Shown here: in pieces, positions 22,340-33,696 of the stretch
Position numbering within the stretch: the stretch's first letter is position 1
Layout: each line of letters begins with the position of its first letter
Origin: Rhizoctonia solani
Lineage: Eukaryota > Basidiomycota > Agaricomycetes > Cantharellales > Ceratobasidiaceae
Reading direction: 5' to 3'
NCBI RefSeq assembly: GCF_016906535.1
Contig: NC_057375.1
Location: forward strand, 620,001-684,000
Length of the DNA: 64,000 nucleotides
The notes under the pieces: model-generated
Databases searched by the model: none
What the model was told of the DNA's origin: nothing
The model's input: the letters and a program-made list of their open reading frames with translations, nothing else
Program-made: the position numbers and the translations under genes

Positions 22340-23952
22340 CTAGTGGGTGGCCGGGCCCTTGCCCTTCGACCGTGCACTAATCCGTCCGTTGTCGTTGTAC
22401 TCGACCGGCTCCTCTGCGGTGAGTGCTGCATTGTTCTCCTCATCTCCACTCTTGCCGCCTTCCATTCCTTCGTCATCCTCTTGGACCTGTTCCCATTTGT
22501 TGTTGTCAACCCATTCCTGCATCCACAAGTCCGCCATTTCCTCGTCTACTTCCTGTATAAGCCCCTTGCCGCTCTCTTTGCCCGGCCCCTCATCAAACTC
22601 CTCGTCCAACCCCAGCTCTTGAATCTGCTGCGTATAAGCGACTTGCTTGTTTAGGGTTCGGTCCGACTGGTTGGGTTCCTTGGCGGTGGGGGTGTTGGCA
22701 CAAAACTCAGCGACCTGTGAGGGCAGAAGCCCTTGCTCTTTGACAGGCTGCGTAGCGTTGGAGTAATGCCTGAAAAACAATCAGTAGGTTTGTATGAAAC
22801 CAACGCTAATACTCACAGCCCGTATTCAAACCACTCGCAAGTGAGGGCCCGTGCACAACAAGGCGCGGTGCGTCGGAACTTGTTCCAGGCCATCAGATGG
22901 CTCTCAAACTTGGCGAGCATCTGCCTGGTCCCAAGGTCCCGGTTCTTGTGCTTTCCAGTGGACCATTCCTCAAGGCAGAATTGGATCTGTGGCTCGCCGG
23001 TTAGTAGCATAAACTCATCCGTCAACAAGACACTTACGTTAGCCAAAATAAACACTACGGTGGCCGGCGCCAAGTCTTCAAAGTATTCAGAGAAGACTAC
23101 GCCAACGGCTCCCTCATTATGGAATAACGCAAGAGCAAACGCGTGGTGCATAAGCTCGGACTCATAGTGGCCACGGCGCTCCGGCTCTTGCTCCTGTAGA
23201 TACTATGAGAATTAGCTGTTAAAAAATGAGTTAAATTACTCACTAAACAGTGGAACGAGTTTGGATGGTGGCGCTGGAACGCAGATATGTTCAACGCTAC
23301 CTCCTCAGGAGTCATAGCAAACTGATTGAAGCCAAGGAGGAACTCAATGGCAGAACGCAGCTGTTCTTTGGCACGGCCGCGTTTTGTAACAAGACCCGCT
23401 ATAACCTACGGAAACAAGGGTAAATTTTGAACCAATAGGGAGTGCATATACTACTCACCACTTGTATTTCCTTGTCGGTTATATCACAAAAGGGTGTTCC
23501 TGGGGCCTCCATCAGCCACGTCTTGCGCCACAAGACCCGCACCCATGTTATAAAAACGGCACGAGTCTGGTATGGCCCCTTGGCAAGCGCATACGCCCAG
23601 AAGTGTAGCTTTGCAAGCTGAAGCACAAGACGGGAGACGCCATGCGTATTCCTGGAGCTGGGCTTTTGACGCCAATGATTCTTAGAATTAAGTCAGTGGT
23701 TCTTACACACTTGAGGTTGAGGCTAATACTTACCGGCTCGCGGCCTTGGGCAACTGCCGCCTCAGCAGCTTGTTCCTCATCATTGTCCAAAACAAGTTCC
23801 GCCCTGTTCTCAGGTGTTGGGCGTGTGACTATAGGGTTGGACGATATCAGAGCAGCTACTTGAGCTCGTGCTTGCCTAGCACCCCGGTTGTCACCCCGCG
23901 CAACAGGGTTTGAACCAGGGTGTTTGCCTTGAATAGCCCAGCGGTTGGCAAG
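22340..23952 (-). pseudogene. DUF6532-type protein gene, 3' half, cut off by element 1
   Basis: C-terminal part of a DUF6532-type protein, a large uncharacterised Agaricomycete family. Exons 23952-23734, 23680-23459, 23405-23244, 23193-23038, 22986-22817 and 22769-22340 join in frame with GT-AG introns. Family-like stretches are HFWAYALAKGPYQTRAVFITW, LLGFNQFAMTPEEVALNISAF, VGVVFSEYFEDLAPATVVFI and IQFCLEEWSTGKHKNR. The tail is acidic. Coding begins directly at the LTR edge with no start of its own. The upstream half lies on the far side of the 23.5 kb insertion at 47416-49425, and the frame reads through the junction once one GCAAG copy is removed. Function is unknown. Confidence 0.8.
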
Positions 23953-24524
23953 TGTCATAGACACAGTCAATACCAGGGAATTTATTCCCATTTTCTCGAA
24001 TTTAAACGAAGTCTAACGGACAACATTTTCAATCACGTGACTTCGGCGCTTATATCATACGCTAAGCGCCAAGCCACGTCCCCATCCGCGCTTACTTCAG
24101 CATACGTAGCCACCTCCACCTGATGACATCACTATGACACGTCAGTGACACGTATACATGAGTAAGGCCGACTGCGGAACAGGGGTTCTTATTTGATACA
24201 GTATTGGACATAGTACATTTGTAATTAGCTAGCTCATAGAATATATAAGGAGGCACACCAAGCATGGTAACACCCAGGTCAATTACCTCTTGTTGCACTC
24301 CACACATTGTACGAGGCCTTACAGCCGGTAACCACTTAGATACGCGCCTTAAGCATTGCCCTCACTGTACTTAGGTAGTTTGTCAACGCCTTACAGCGCC
24401 TAGTCACCGTAGTTAGTTAGTTTGTTGTTGTAGGTAGACCCCTTGCCGCCTTACGCGGTTTTACTTAGTTCTATACGGCCTCAAGCGCCCTCTGCCTTGA
24501 CGCCCCTTAAGGACGTCTAGGACA
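23953..24524 (+). repeat. Element 1 left LTR
   Basis: 572 bp, TGTCATAGACA...CTAGGACA. It holds an E-box TCACGTGA followed by CTTCGGCGCTTAT near 24045, a hairpin GGCGCTTA/TAAGCGCC, a TATATAA box near 24241, and AGGTCAATTACCT at 24276-24288, which is where the transcript is expected to start. Compared with the right LTR it shows 13 base differences, 12 explainable by CpG transitions. Confidence 0.93.
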
Positions 24525-25011
24525 CTAGGTAATCAACCTTAAGTTGGTTGCAAACCGTGCCCACCAGCACCCACTACACTTAGCTCAACAACAAGAAGGA
24601 ACCCTGTACTAGCACAAGGGAAATACCGGAGATTGGGATTGCCTTTTGCTGTTAATAATCAAACCAGCGTCGTCCCCTCCTAGTACCAAATTGCTATAAG
24701 GCAGGAATTCCCTATTGCCTGCATACCTCCGGTTGCCGCACCTTTTACCAGTGGACCTAGACAGCCAATACACCCGCTTGCAGAAATTGGGTTCTACATC
24801 ACGCCCGCCCACGGCTGTGATTAGTAATTCCTACTGTTCAACGCTAGGTTGTTTGACGCAAGGTCTTAGCAATTGAGTAATAAAGCGCTCATAAGTCCTG
24901 ATATAGGCACCTACTAGCACCCCCACACTTTTCACCATTACCTCCCGCACTCCCCCTTGTTCTTCTTCCCGGGCATCCTCCCACGCTGGCCGGTCTTACC
25001 CCACACACCCA
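24525..25011 (+). promoter_or_regulatory. Element 1 primer-binding site and gag leader
   Basis: Directly after the LTR, 24527-24539 reads AGGTAATCAACCT. This is the exact reverse complement of AGGTTGATTACCT at 47167-47179 inside the right LTR, just downstream of the TATA box. It does not start with the TGG expected for a tRNA 3'-end primer. This suggests Tf1-like self-priming by the 5' end of the element's own RNA. The rest is an untranslated leader with no gene. Confidence 0.65.
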
Positions 25012-26367
25012 ATGGCAACCCGTTCCCGGCCACCCTCTCGAGCCCGCTCCCCTGTTGATCAAGGACAGCTGGAACCCCTTTTTCCGCCAGCCTCCCCTGA
25101 GCTTGGCAAAGTATCTCTCAAGCGGGTCATCCGCCTCCTCTGGGGACTCCAATCCCAGGTCAACCGTATTGAGCGGACCCTCTTGGAACAAGCCAAAGTT
25201 AGCCAAGAGGTTTGAACCAATGTCAAGAACGTCTTGCAAACAGTCAATACTGTCAAGGATGGGCTTGCCCGGCTCCAGCACGCCCGGGGTCCCCACACCC
25301 CAGAAGAACAAAAACCCCCTGCGGTCAAGGAAACTCCCAGGGCTGCGCCCAAAGCCAAGCCTATTGGCAAGGCTCAACCATTCCTTGGGGCCCCAGCCCC
25401 CATCATCTCCACAGGGGCCCCCAGGCGCAACCCCCTTTCCCTATTCAACCCTTACCCCTTCTCTTCCTTCCCTTTGGGACCAGCTCCAGTCCCCCAAGGA
25501 CCTCCACCAGCGCCTGTCATCACCCCGGCGCAGCCTCCAACCCCCTCCACTGTAAAAGTGGACCACCCAGACGCCTTCAAAGGCAAAATTGGCTTGGAGG
25601 CCAAACAATGGCTAACCCGCATGTTGGCCTGGGTTTGCCTCAACCAAAGGCAGTTCCCCTTGGACATGGAGGTCCTGAGCTTCCTGTTGATGAACATGAC
25701 GGAAGCAGCTGGGGCCTGGGCCCACCCTCACCTGGACCAACTAGGGTCCCACCGCGCGCTCATCCACACCGTGGATGAGTTCAAAATTGAATTCCTGGCC
25801 GCCTTTGGCGACCCAGATGCAACCAGGGCAGCGGAGTGGAAAATTACTTCCCTCACTCAGACCAGCACGTGTGCCAAATACATTACTAAATTCCGCATGC
25901 TGCAAATGGAACTTGATTGGAATGATGCTGCACTTTGCGGCCAATTCGCGTGTGGGCTCCATTGGGAGGTCCAAAAACAGATTGCCACAAGGGAGAGGCA
26001 GCCACGTACTCTGAGGGAGCTGCAGGACGCCGCCCTCATCATTGACAACGCCCTCTGCGAGGAGCAAGCCAGCCACCCGCAACAGGGTAGTAAGCCTGGT
26101 AAAACCTCTTCCACCCCCAATTGGGGGGCAAGTACCGGCCAACAGGCCACAAAAACCGGTCCCCTCTCCTCCAATCCCAACTACGTCTCAGAGGAAGAAC
26201 GCAACCGCCGCCGCACAGAAGGCCTCTGTGTCAAATGCGGTAAGCCAGGACATAAGTTTGCCAAATGCAGAACTGGCTGGAAGGCTACCCCCAAGGAGGA
26301 TAAGGGGAAAGCCAAGGAAACTGCCAAGATTGGCAAAGACTCCAAGTACCAATTGGGAAAAGAGTAA
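25012..26367 (+). pseudogene. Element 1 gag, interrupted by TGA
   Basis: Structural Gag polyprotein. It starts MATRSRPPSRARSP at 25012, has a coiled-coil-like stretch (LLWGLQSQVNRIERTLLEQ), then an in-frame TGA at 25213-25215. The same frame continues with a Pro-rich linker, the gag/capsid domain (KQWLTRMLAWVCLNQRQFP, AEWKITSLTQTSTCAKYITKF) and a CCHC zinc knuckle (CVKCGKPGHKFAKC). It ends with TAA at 26365. The TGA is preceded by T, as expected from TCGA>TTGA. A -1 frameshift site precedes the stop. Confidence 0.88.
26355..26361 (+). promoter_or_regulatory. Candidate -1 ribosomal frameshift heptamer (element 1)
   Basis: G GGA AAA in the gag frame, one codon before the TAA stop (GAG TAA). 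A slip of -1 reads AGA GTA AGG and enters the pol frame without any stop. The same heptamer sits at the same place in elements 2 and 3. Confidence 0.65.
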
Positions 26368-28244
26368 GGGGACCTGCCGCCGCGCGCAAGGACCCCAAGG
26401 ACTCTGGATCATGTATCAAATTTTGTAATATATCTAGTAGTAAAATGTCACCCCTGTTCACTATTTTGATCACACCAGAGAAAAAAGCGGAACCACTAGA
26501 AGTCCTGATAGACTCAGGCGCTACCTCATCCTTTCTCCACCCCTGTACCGCAGAAGCACTCCGCCTCCCACTCATAGACCTCCCTTACCCCCGCACTGTA
26601 ACTATGCTCAATGGGTTGAGCCCCCAGGCTGGTAAAATTTGGAAGAAGGCTAACCTAACCTTCTCCTTTGATGGCAAACGTATGACCAAGACCTTCTTGA
26701 TCTGCAACACAGGGTCCCACGCCGCCATCTTAGGATTGAAATGGTTAGATGCCCATAATCCAGAGATTGATTGGAATCAATGCACCCTCTCCTTCCCCCA
26801 TGCACCACCAGAACACGTAGCCATCGCTGAAGAGGAGGAAGCCGATCAAAACCCCCTTGAAGGAGTCCCTTCCAAATACCATCAATACGCCAAGGTATTT
26901 GGAGAGGAAGAATTCAACAAACTTCCCCCGCATTGGCATTATGACATTGGGATTGAACTAACAGAAGAAGGCCCCTTGAACTCTCCGCTGTACAGCATGA
27001 CTGACGCCAAATCCGCCACGCTCAAAGATTGGCTCAGAGATGAACTCAAGGCAGGCAAAATCCGCCCCAGCAAGTCCTCAATTAGCTCCCCTGTCATGTT
27101 TGTTCCCAAGAAGGATGGCTCCCGCTGCTTGGTAGTTGACTACCGCCGCCTAAACAACCAGACAAAGAAAAACGTTTACCCCCTTCCCCGTCCAGACAAC
27201 CTCATGGCCCAGCTCCGTGGTGCCAAGGTCTTCACTAAACTAGACCTACATTGGGGATATAACAACGTCCGGGTAAAAGAAGGCAACAAATGGAAAACTG
27301 CTTTCTGTACTAAGTACGGCCTGTACAAGTCCCTAGTCATGACCTTTGGCCTAACCAATGCTCCCGCCGCCTTCCAACATTTTATGAACAAATTATTCAA
27401 AGACCTGTTAGACGTTTGCGTCATCATTTACCTTGATGACATCCTGATCTACTCCAAGGATGATGTAACTCATACACAACATGTTCATGAAGTTTTGCGG
27501 CGGCTACTGGAGAACCAACTATTTTGTAAGGCATCAAAGTGTACCTTCCATGTCAATTCCGTGGAATACCTGGGAATCATTGTCTCGGATAAGGGTTTTA
27601 GCCTAGATAGACTCAAGATCCAGGCAGTACAGGAATGGCCGACCCCCTCAAAGGTGAAGGAGGTCCAATTGTTCTTAGGGTTCGCCAACTTCCTCCGTCG
27701 ATTTGTTGCCAATTTTAGTCACATGGCCAGGCCATTGCATAATCTGGTCAAGAAGGATACGCCGTGGAATTGGGGTGACAGAGAACAGGAAGCCTTCCAA
27801 GGACTAAAGGACGCCATCACCAATGCACCTGTACTCTGCCATGCCAATCCGACCAAACCCTACTTCCTTGAGACAGACGCCTCAGGAGCTGCCCTAGGAT
27901 CCATACTAAGCCAACGCCAGGAAGACGGACGGTTACACCCACTTGGTTTCTTGTCTGAGTCATTTAAAGGAGCAGAGCAGAACTATGATACACATGACAA
28001 GGAGCTGCTAGCAATCATCCGCTCATTCAAGTACTGGCGTATCTTTTTGGAAGGAACCCTGCATCCCATCACCGTGTTCACCAACCATAGGAACTTAGAA
28101 TATTGGAAAGAATCTAGAACGTTCAACCGCCGCCACGCACGGTGGCACCTCCTCCTGGCCGGTTACAACTTCCAAATCATGTACAGACCTGGGAAACAGT
28201 CAGGGAAGCCAGATGCCCTATTGCGACAATCAGACCATGCCAAT
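26361..28244 (+). pseudogene. Element 1 pol, first part (protease, RT, RNase H)
   Basis: The -1 frame is open from the frameshift site to the Harbinger insertion at 28245. In order: aspartic protease (LIDSGATSSFLHP and AILGLKWL), reverse transcriptase (MFVPKKDGSRCLVVDYRRLN, AFQHFMNKLF, IIYLDDILIY) and RNase H (LETDASGAALG, THDKELLAI, VFTNHRNLEYW). The RNase H third acidic residue is Asn here. Several Arg positions conserved in element 3 are His or Cys here (DLHWGYNN, AFCTKYG), consistent with CpG decay. The frame resumes at 32576. Confidence 0.9.
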
Positions 28245-28546
28245 GGTTGACTACCCGTAAGACACGTGCGGGATCTGGCATGGTCAGAAGACCAGATAAG
28301 CAGCCTGTCGGATACGGACCGACTCCGCTCCAATGATCTAGGTAGGACCCCGCACGCATGCATCTCCCGTAAGACGGAAGTTGCACAGCCGCGTGGGCGG
28401 AGTCTACATTTCTAGACCAAGCATGACTTGTCTCCTCAACCAATTTGTAATTAAAATAATGGACCATGAATGCAATTGTTTTTAACATACAACGTCATAT
28501 ATGCGTATATAAAGAAAGAAAAATTAATAGCTAATATGTACACGCT

Positions 28547-29911
28547 ATGGACCCCGTTGAAGAAAATCCCGAACTCATATACGATCTGGTTCTGGATGAT
28601 AACGAAGACGTTGCCACATCTAAAAGGCAAGGTGTTTGCATCGCAGCCGCCCTCATGGCATTATACTATGCTGGCACAAACCTGCGCCATGTCTGGCGTA
28701 TTTGGCATTATTGCCACCTGAATTGCCCCAAGCTCTTAGAGAATCCATGTCTGGATACTCCGTGGCAAGCTGTGCTTTGTAGTCGCGAGGATTGCGCGTT
28801 CATTTCTACAATGGGTGTGGACGTTGCTACTTTCAACTATATTCTTTTGTCTGGCTTTCGTTATCTATGGCTCACTCACCCAATTCCGCGAGATGATGTG
28901 AATCCCTCTGGAGCAACTCAACTTGGGCAACAGTCGCTGGATGCAGAAGGCGGTCTTGGAGTCCTTCTTCATTATCTGAGCGGTACCATGAACAAAACCT
29001 CCCTTCAGCAAATCTTTGCGCTTGTACCCTCGGTTCTCACTCGTTACATCCATTTCTTGCGCCAAATACTTGCGCTTACTCTGGAAAAAATACCCAAAGC
29101 ACGTATTTGCTGGCCGAAACCAGACAAGATGCAGGAGTATTTGCAGGCAATTCAATTGTGCCATCCAAGTGTTATAGGTGGATTTGGCTTCTTGGACGGC
29201 CTTAGTCTTCCTATTGGTGCCAGCAGTGATGCTGATATCGAAAGGTCTACCTACAATGGCTGGTTACACTTGCATTGTATTAACAATGTTCTAGTCTTTG
29301 CCCCCAACGGTGAGTTTAGTCAGTACTATTAAATGCTTGTATATAAATTCACATGCATGCGTTCAGGATGTGTCATTGCGGCAAAGGTCAATGCGCCAGG
29401 AAGCTGGCACGACTCACGCACAGCGGCTCATATATACAATCTGCTGCAAGACAAAACTCCTGCCGGCTTTTTCCTTATTGCCAACACCGCATTCCCTCGT
29501 GGCGGTAACAATCTTGCTGGCAAGATCAAGACTCTGTTAAAACATAAAGACGCCTTACCAAACGATCCAATCAAAGCTCAAGATGCGATCAACTATTCAA
29601 ACGCCATCACCTCAGCTTGACAGCCCGCCGAATGGGGAATGCAAGCAATTCAAGGTGCATATGGCCAAATTCGAATGCCCCTTGATACCGGCGATCCTAC
29701 CGGGCGACGAACATTGTTGGAGACCTGTATTAGGCTCCATAACCTTTGCACAAGGCGGATTGGCATCAACCAGATTTGCACTGTATATATGCGTGAGTGG
29801 GAGGCTGATGGCAAGCAATTTCTGCAAGAGCTCCATGACCGTTTGTTTCCTGAGATCCGTAACAACGACCGCGTGCATAGGTTCTACTTACAAGTTACTT
29901 GTGTTACGTAG
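28547..29911 (+). pseudogene. Harbinger-type DDE transposase, inactivated
   Basis: Transposase of the DDE_Tnp_4 (PIF/Harbinger) type. Exons 28547-29309 and 29367-29911 (intron GT-AG, phase 1). The catalytic core contains GFGFLDGLSLPI with the first Asp, then CVIAAKVNAPGSWHDSRTA, then FFLIANTAFPRGGNN, then AEWGMQAIQGAYGQIRMPL with the likely Glu and ETCIRLHNL. In FFLIANTAF the residue expected to be the second catalytic Asp is Asn (GAC>AAC at a CpG). An in-frame TGA at 29618-29620 interrupts the reading just before the last catalytic block, and the frame stays open on both sides. Family is certain; activity is unlikely. Confidence 0.88.
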
Positions 29912-30041
29912 CATAGTTGTTCAAGCGCATGTATTTTTATGGAATATGGAATACATTCAATTGAGTAAAGACAGTGATAAAAAGAACATATAGTACAAGT
30001 AATGACAGTGAATTCAACATTGAAACTGGGACAAATTGAAG

Positions 30042-31769
30042 TTAGTTACCGGGGTGGCTAGGAATAATGTCCTTATCATTTGCGCTGAGACCGGAGGAGG
30101 TCGCTACCAGAGGCCTTGGGGGATCATCCAACGTGTCCGCATCGTTAGAATTGGCTGCTGTGACTGACGGTGTAGTTGGGAGTGGGTCTGCAGTTGGAGG
30201 TACGGGCACAGCTGGTGGGACGGGGGGGCTGTCTTGTGTGTGAGCAGCAGCTGGCGAAGGACGCAGAAAAGATGCCAACATCTTGGCAAGCGTCTGCGCC
30301 GCGGTGCTATTAGCGGGAGCATGGGCAGCAGCCGAAGGCAACGCAATGCCGCTCAGAGTCAAGACAAGAGTAACTTGATTGATTTGACGTTCCAGCTGAT
30401 GGCACCGCTCTCGAGCCTTGGAAAGATCCCGCTCGAGTCTCTTGATTGTACGGTCGCGGTTAAATACTTCTAGGCGAGCGAGACCGGCAGCGCTATTGTG
30501 GCCATTGTCCACCAATTCCTTGCGCGTAAGGATGGACATGATACGCTTGGCAGTAAGCTGCGCTGTCTTGCAACGCTTTTGCGGGGGCTCTCGGACCTCA
30601 GGAAGCAAGTCTTTGGTGACTTGAGATGCACGGTATGTCGATCCCTTTTTCTTTGGGGGCGCTTGCGTAGCCGGTAAGACCTCAACATCACTATCATCCA
30701 AGGAACCAATGTCAATCACCTTATTCTCATCGGTGCTATTAGGTGGAACAGCCTTTGTAGACTTCGATCAAGAAAAGGGAGGCGGGGCTGGAGCTAACGT
30801 GGCACAGTTCTTAGCTGGAGATGACGAGGGCGCGGAAGCGAGAGGAGGTGGAGCCGCAGGCGCAGGGTTGGCAGGAAGGGGGCGAGCAGGAATTGCTGCA
30901 AAGCCAGGAGGAGGCGGGAGCTCTTTGTCAGAGAGCGTCTCACAAAGAGCTTTGTTGTCCTCAGACGCTGACCAAGGATTGTCAATAGCACGCGCCTCTT
31001 CCTGGGCATGAAGAAGATCTTCAATGGCCAAGGCTTCTTCGTGCAACTTGCTGGCCACGCCCTCGCCTGTGGGCTTTTTCATCCAAAGCAGCTGTATGTA
31101 TAGTAGAATAAGATCAACTGTATGCGAATAGTAATCAAGAGAGGCTGACTAACCTTCGTATACTTGCCCTTGAGAGATTCGACAGTTCTCTGACGGGTCT
31201 TTGGGACAAGCTGGTTGTATACCTTGGCAGCCTGCTTCCACCCCAGTTCGGAGCGAGGGAGAACGTCGCAGAGCACGCTACAGAACTGCCACTGCTCTGC
31301 CACTGTAAAGTTCTTCGTACCAGCGCCACAACCGGCGCCGCGGGCATGACGGGTTTTGAAAGCAACTTGCTTGCCTTTGCCGTTGCCGTTGCCGTTGCCT
31401 TGCGGCTTGGGCTTGGGCTCAGGCTCGAGCTTGGGCTTGAGGTTTCCTTGGTTGTCATTGGACTCTCCATCTTTGCTTGGGTCGTATTTGATCCCACCGT
31501 TGCCAGTAGGTTGTTCAGTGGTGGCCGACGTATCCATATTGTCACGTTCGATAAGGATAGCCGCTTTGGAGCGATCAGCACAGGCTTTAGTGAGTAGCGG
31601 AGTCATACTTACATTGGTTCTGGGTAGTTAAAGTGGAACCAGGACCGCCAGCGGGACCAGCCGCTGAATCCTGGCTCCGAAGGTTGCGGGGCACAGGCCG
31701 ACGCACTTGGGCCGCAAGTCTTTCAACTTCGGCACTGGTGAGCAAAGAAAGAGGTCTTTGAGGAGGCAT
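30042..31769 (-). pseudogene. Harbinger second gene: Myb/SANT-like (DUF6818-type) protein
   Basis: Accessory DNA-binding protein that accompanies Harbinger transposases and is thought to help bind transposon ends and import the transposase. Exons 31769-31613, 31563-31154 and 31091-30042 join in frame. The core (TKNFTVAEQWQFCSVLCDVL, LGWKQAAKVYNQL, TVESLKGKYTKLLWMKKPTG) is a trihelix/SANT-like domain. It is preceded by an acidic and Lys/Asn-rich region and followed by Pro/Ala-rich linkers, a coiled-coil stretch (RLERDLSKARERCHQLERQI) and a low-complexity tail. An in-frame TGA at 30768-30770 splits exon 3; it is preceded by T (TCT TGA), fitting TCGA>TTGA. Confidence 0.8.
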
Positions 31770-32362
31770 AAGTATATAGGATAAGTGAAGTCAGTAGAAA
31801 TGGGTGAGCGTGAATGAAGAGTCAAATGAAGAAAGTTGAATGCCCCCCGCTGGCTCTTATATGCGCAGCCCCAACCCTCTGATGAGAAACTGCAAGTGCT
31901 CTCCAAGATTGTTTTACTCATTTCTCCAATTCTTGACTTGTTTGTTCAATGTCCGACTCAAATGAAAACCGGGGATTGTGCGCAATCTGCACAGTTGTAC
32001 GGCTAATTTGAATCGTAATTTTCTTTTATATTTCTCATTTTATCATGGTTGATTACACCTTGGGCCATGGCCCGCACTTATCCAAAATTGCGCTCCACTG
32101 CTTGCGCGTGGATGAGGTCCTTGCAAGGTACAGGGGGCCGCGGGAACATGGGCCTTGGAACGGTGGTTGCGTCTACATCCCCCCCCCGTTTTTGAAGGGG
32201 CTAAAGACCTTTGTTACAAAGATCTACAATTTATTGGATTTTTTGCACACTCTATGCATGTATTATGATGTAGATATGGCGCGTACAAGTTGTGGTGTGC
32301 ATACAAAATGACTGCCAAGACTGGACCCTGAGCAGTTTAGAAGAATTTAGACTCACCTGCGT

Positions 32363-32396
32363 GTCTGGAAGGGGGGGGGGTCCCCCCCTTCCAGAC
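32363..32396. repeat. Perfect subterminal hairpin in the Harbinger element
   Basis: Arms GTCTGGAAGGGGGGG (32363-32377) and its exact complement (32382-32396) with a four-base loop. The core TCTGGA recurs in both orientations within the last 200 bases of the element (about 32423 and 32506-32522), a pattern typical of transposase-binding subterminal motifs. Confidence 0.6.
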
Positions 32397-32572
32397 TTGG
32401 TTGTCCGACCTTGCTTCCAGAAGTCTGGAAGGGGGTCCTTGGCGGCTGTTGGGGCGGATGCTAACAAATTTGATTTTTGGCCAGGGTCTTTATTTGCATC
32501 CGGAGAGTCTGGAACGTCCAGACGGCTAAATGACGCTCCAGATGCCAGTTTCTACCTTACGGGTAGTCAACC

Positions 32573-33123
32573 AATATTCCACCAGACCCCCAATCCATGT
32601 TGCCAGAACCAATATTTGCTAACCTTGCCCTGGTAACCCCTGAGAAGGAACTACAACGCCAAATTGAGTCCTCCCTGGATCAAGACGAATCCCTGTGGGA
32701 AATCCTACAGTTCCTACAAAACAAGTCCAAGGCACCACCCTCCATTAAACGCGCATTCAAAGATCACAAAATGGAGGCCGGCCTGCTATTTTACCAAGGA
32801 CAAATTGTAGTACCAGACGTAGGGACCCTAAGGACAGACCTACTTTGGATCTTCCACGATAGCCCATTGGCGGGTCACCCAGGCAGACAAAGGACCCTAG
32901 AGTTGGTATCCAGGACTTACTACTGGCCCGGCATCCGTGCCAACACATACTGGCACGTTGACTCATGCAAAATCTGCCAACAGATCCGGAAACCTAAGTA
33001 CGCGTCTATACCACCTCAGCCCCTGGAACTCCCATCACGCCCGTGGCAACATGTGTCATATGATATGATAGTGGACCTGCCCAAAGACAGAAATAGTGAC
33101 TCTATCCTGGTCATTGTGGATAG
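32573..33123 (+). pseudogene. Element 1 pol, second part (integrase zinc finger and start of core)
   Basis: Continues the element 1 pol frame after the Harbinger insertion: IPPDPQSMLPEPIFANLAL, then the HHCC zinc-binding integrase N-terminus (FHDSPLAGHPGRQRTLELVS, CKICQQIRKP) and the first strand of the catalytic core (VSYDMIVDLPKDR, ILVIVDS) with its first Asp. It stops inside the Ser codon at 33123, where element 2 begins. TSD copy GATAG is 33119-33123. Confidence 0.9.
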
Positions 33124-33696
33124 TGTTGTAGACACAATCAATACCAGGGAATTTATTCCCATTTTCTCGAATTTAAACGAAGGCAAACAAACGACTTTTT
33201 CAATCACGTGACCTCGGCGCTTATATCATACGCTAAGCGCCGAGCCACGTCCCCATCCGCGCTTACCAAGCATACGTAGCCACCTCCACCTGATGACATC
33301 ACTATGACACGTCAGTGACATGTATGCATGAGTAAGGCCGGCTGCAGATTGGGTTCTTATTGGTTATAGTATCGCATATATTGTATTTGTAATTAGTTCA
33401 CCCTTGTAATATATAAGGAGGCCAACCAACCATGGTAATACCCAGGTTGATTACCTCTTGTTGCATCCCCAAACTGTACAAGGACCTTATAGTCCAGAAA
33501 AGCACTTAGATACACGCCTTAAGCGTTGGATTCACTGTACATACGTAGTTTGCCACCGCCTTATAGCGCGTGGTCATTGTAGTTAGGAAGTTTGTTGTTG
33601 TAGGTAGTAAACCCCACCGCCTTAAGCGGTTCCTTACTTAGTACATACGGCCCCAAGCGCCCGCTGCCTTGATGCCCCTTACGGACGTCTAGGACA
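33124..33696 (+). repeat. Element 2 left LTR
   Basis: TGTTGTAGACA...CTAGGACA. It holds TCACGTGA followed by CCTCGGCGCTTAT near 33206, a GGCGCTTA/TAAGCGCC hairpin, a TATATAA box near 33411 and AGGTTGATTACCT at 33444-33456. Confidence 0.92.

Larger units (their letters stand above)
28245..32572. mobile_element. Harbinger/PIF-like DNA transposon in element 1 pol
   Basis: 4328 bp bounded by perfect 17-bp inverted repeats, GGTTGACTACCCGTAAG at 28245-28261 and its complement at 32556-32572. A three-base duplication AAT flanks it (28242-28244 and 32573-32575), as expected of PIF/Harbinger. It carries two divergent-type genes typical of the superfamily: a DDE transposase on the plus strand and a Myb/SANT-like (DUF6818-type) protein on the minus strand. 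Its removal restores the element 1 pol frame exactly. Both genes carry TGA stops, so the copy is probably inactive on its own. Confidence 0.92.

Noticed and set aside
23905..23925. GGTTCAAACC-like tRNA B-box on the minus strand
   Set aside because: It lies in the coding sequence of the DUF6532 gene; no A-box or cloverleaf could be drawn around it.
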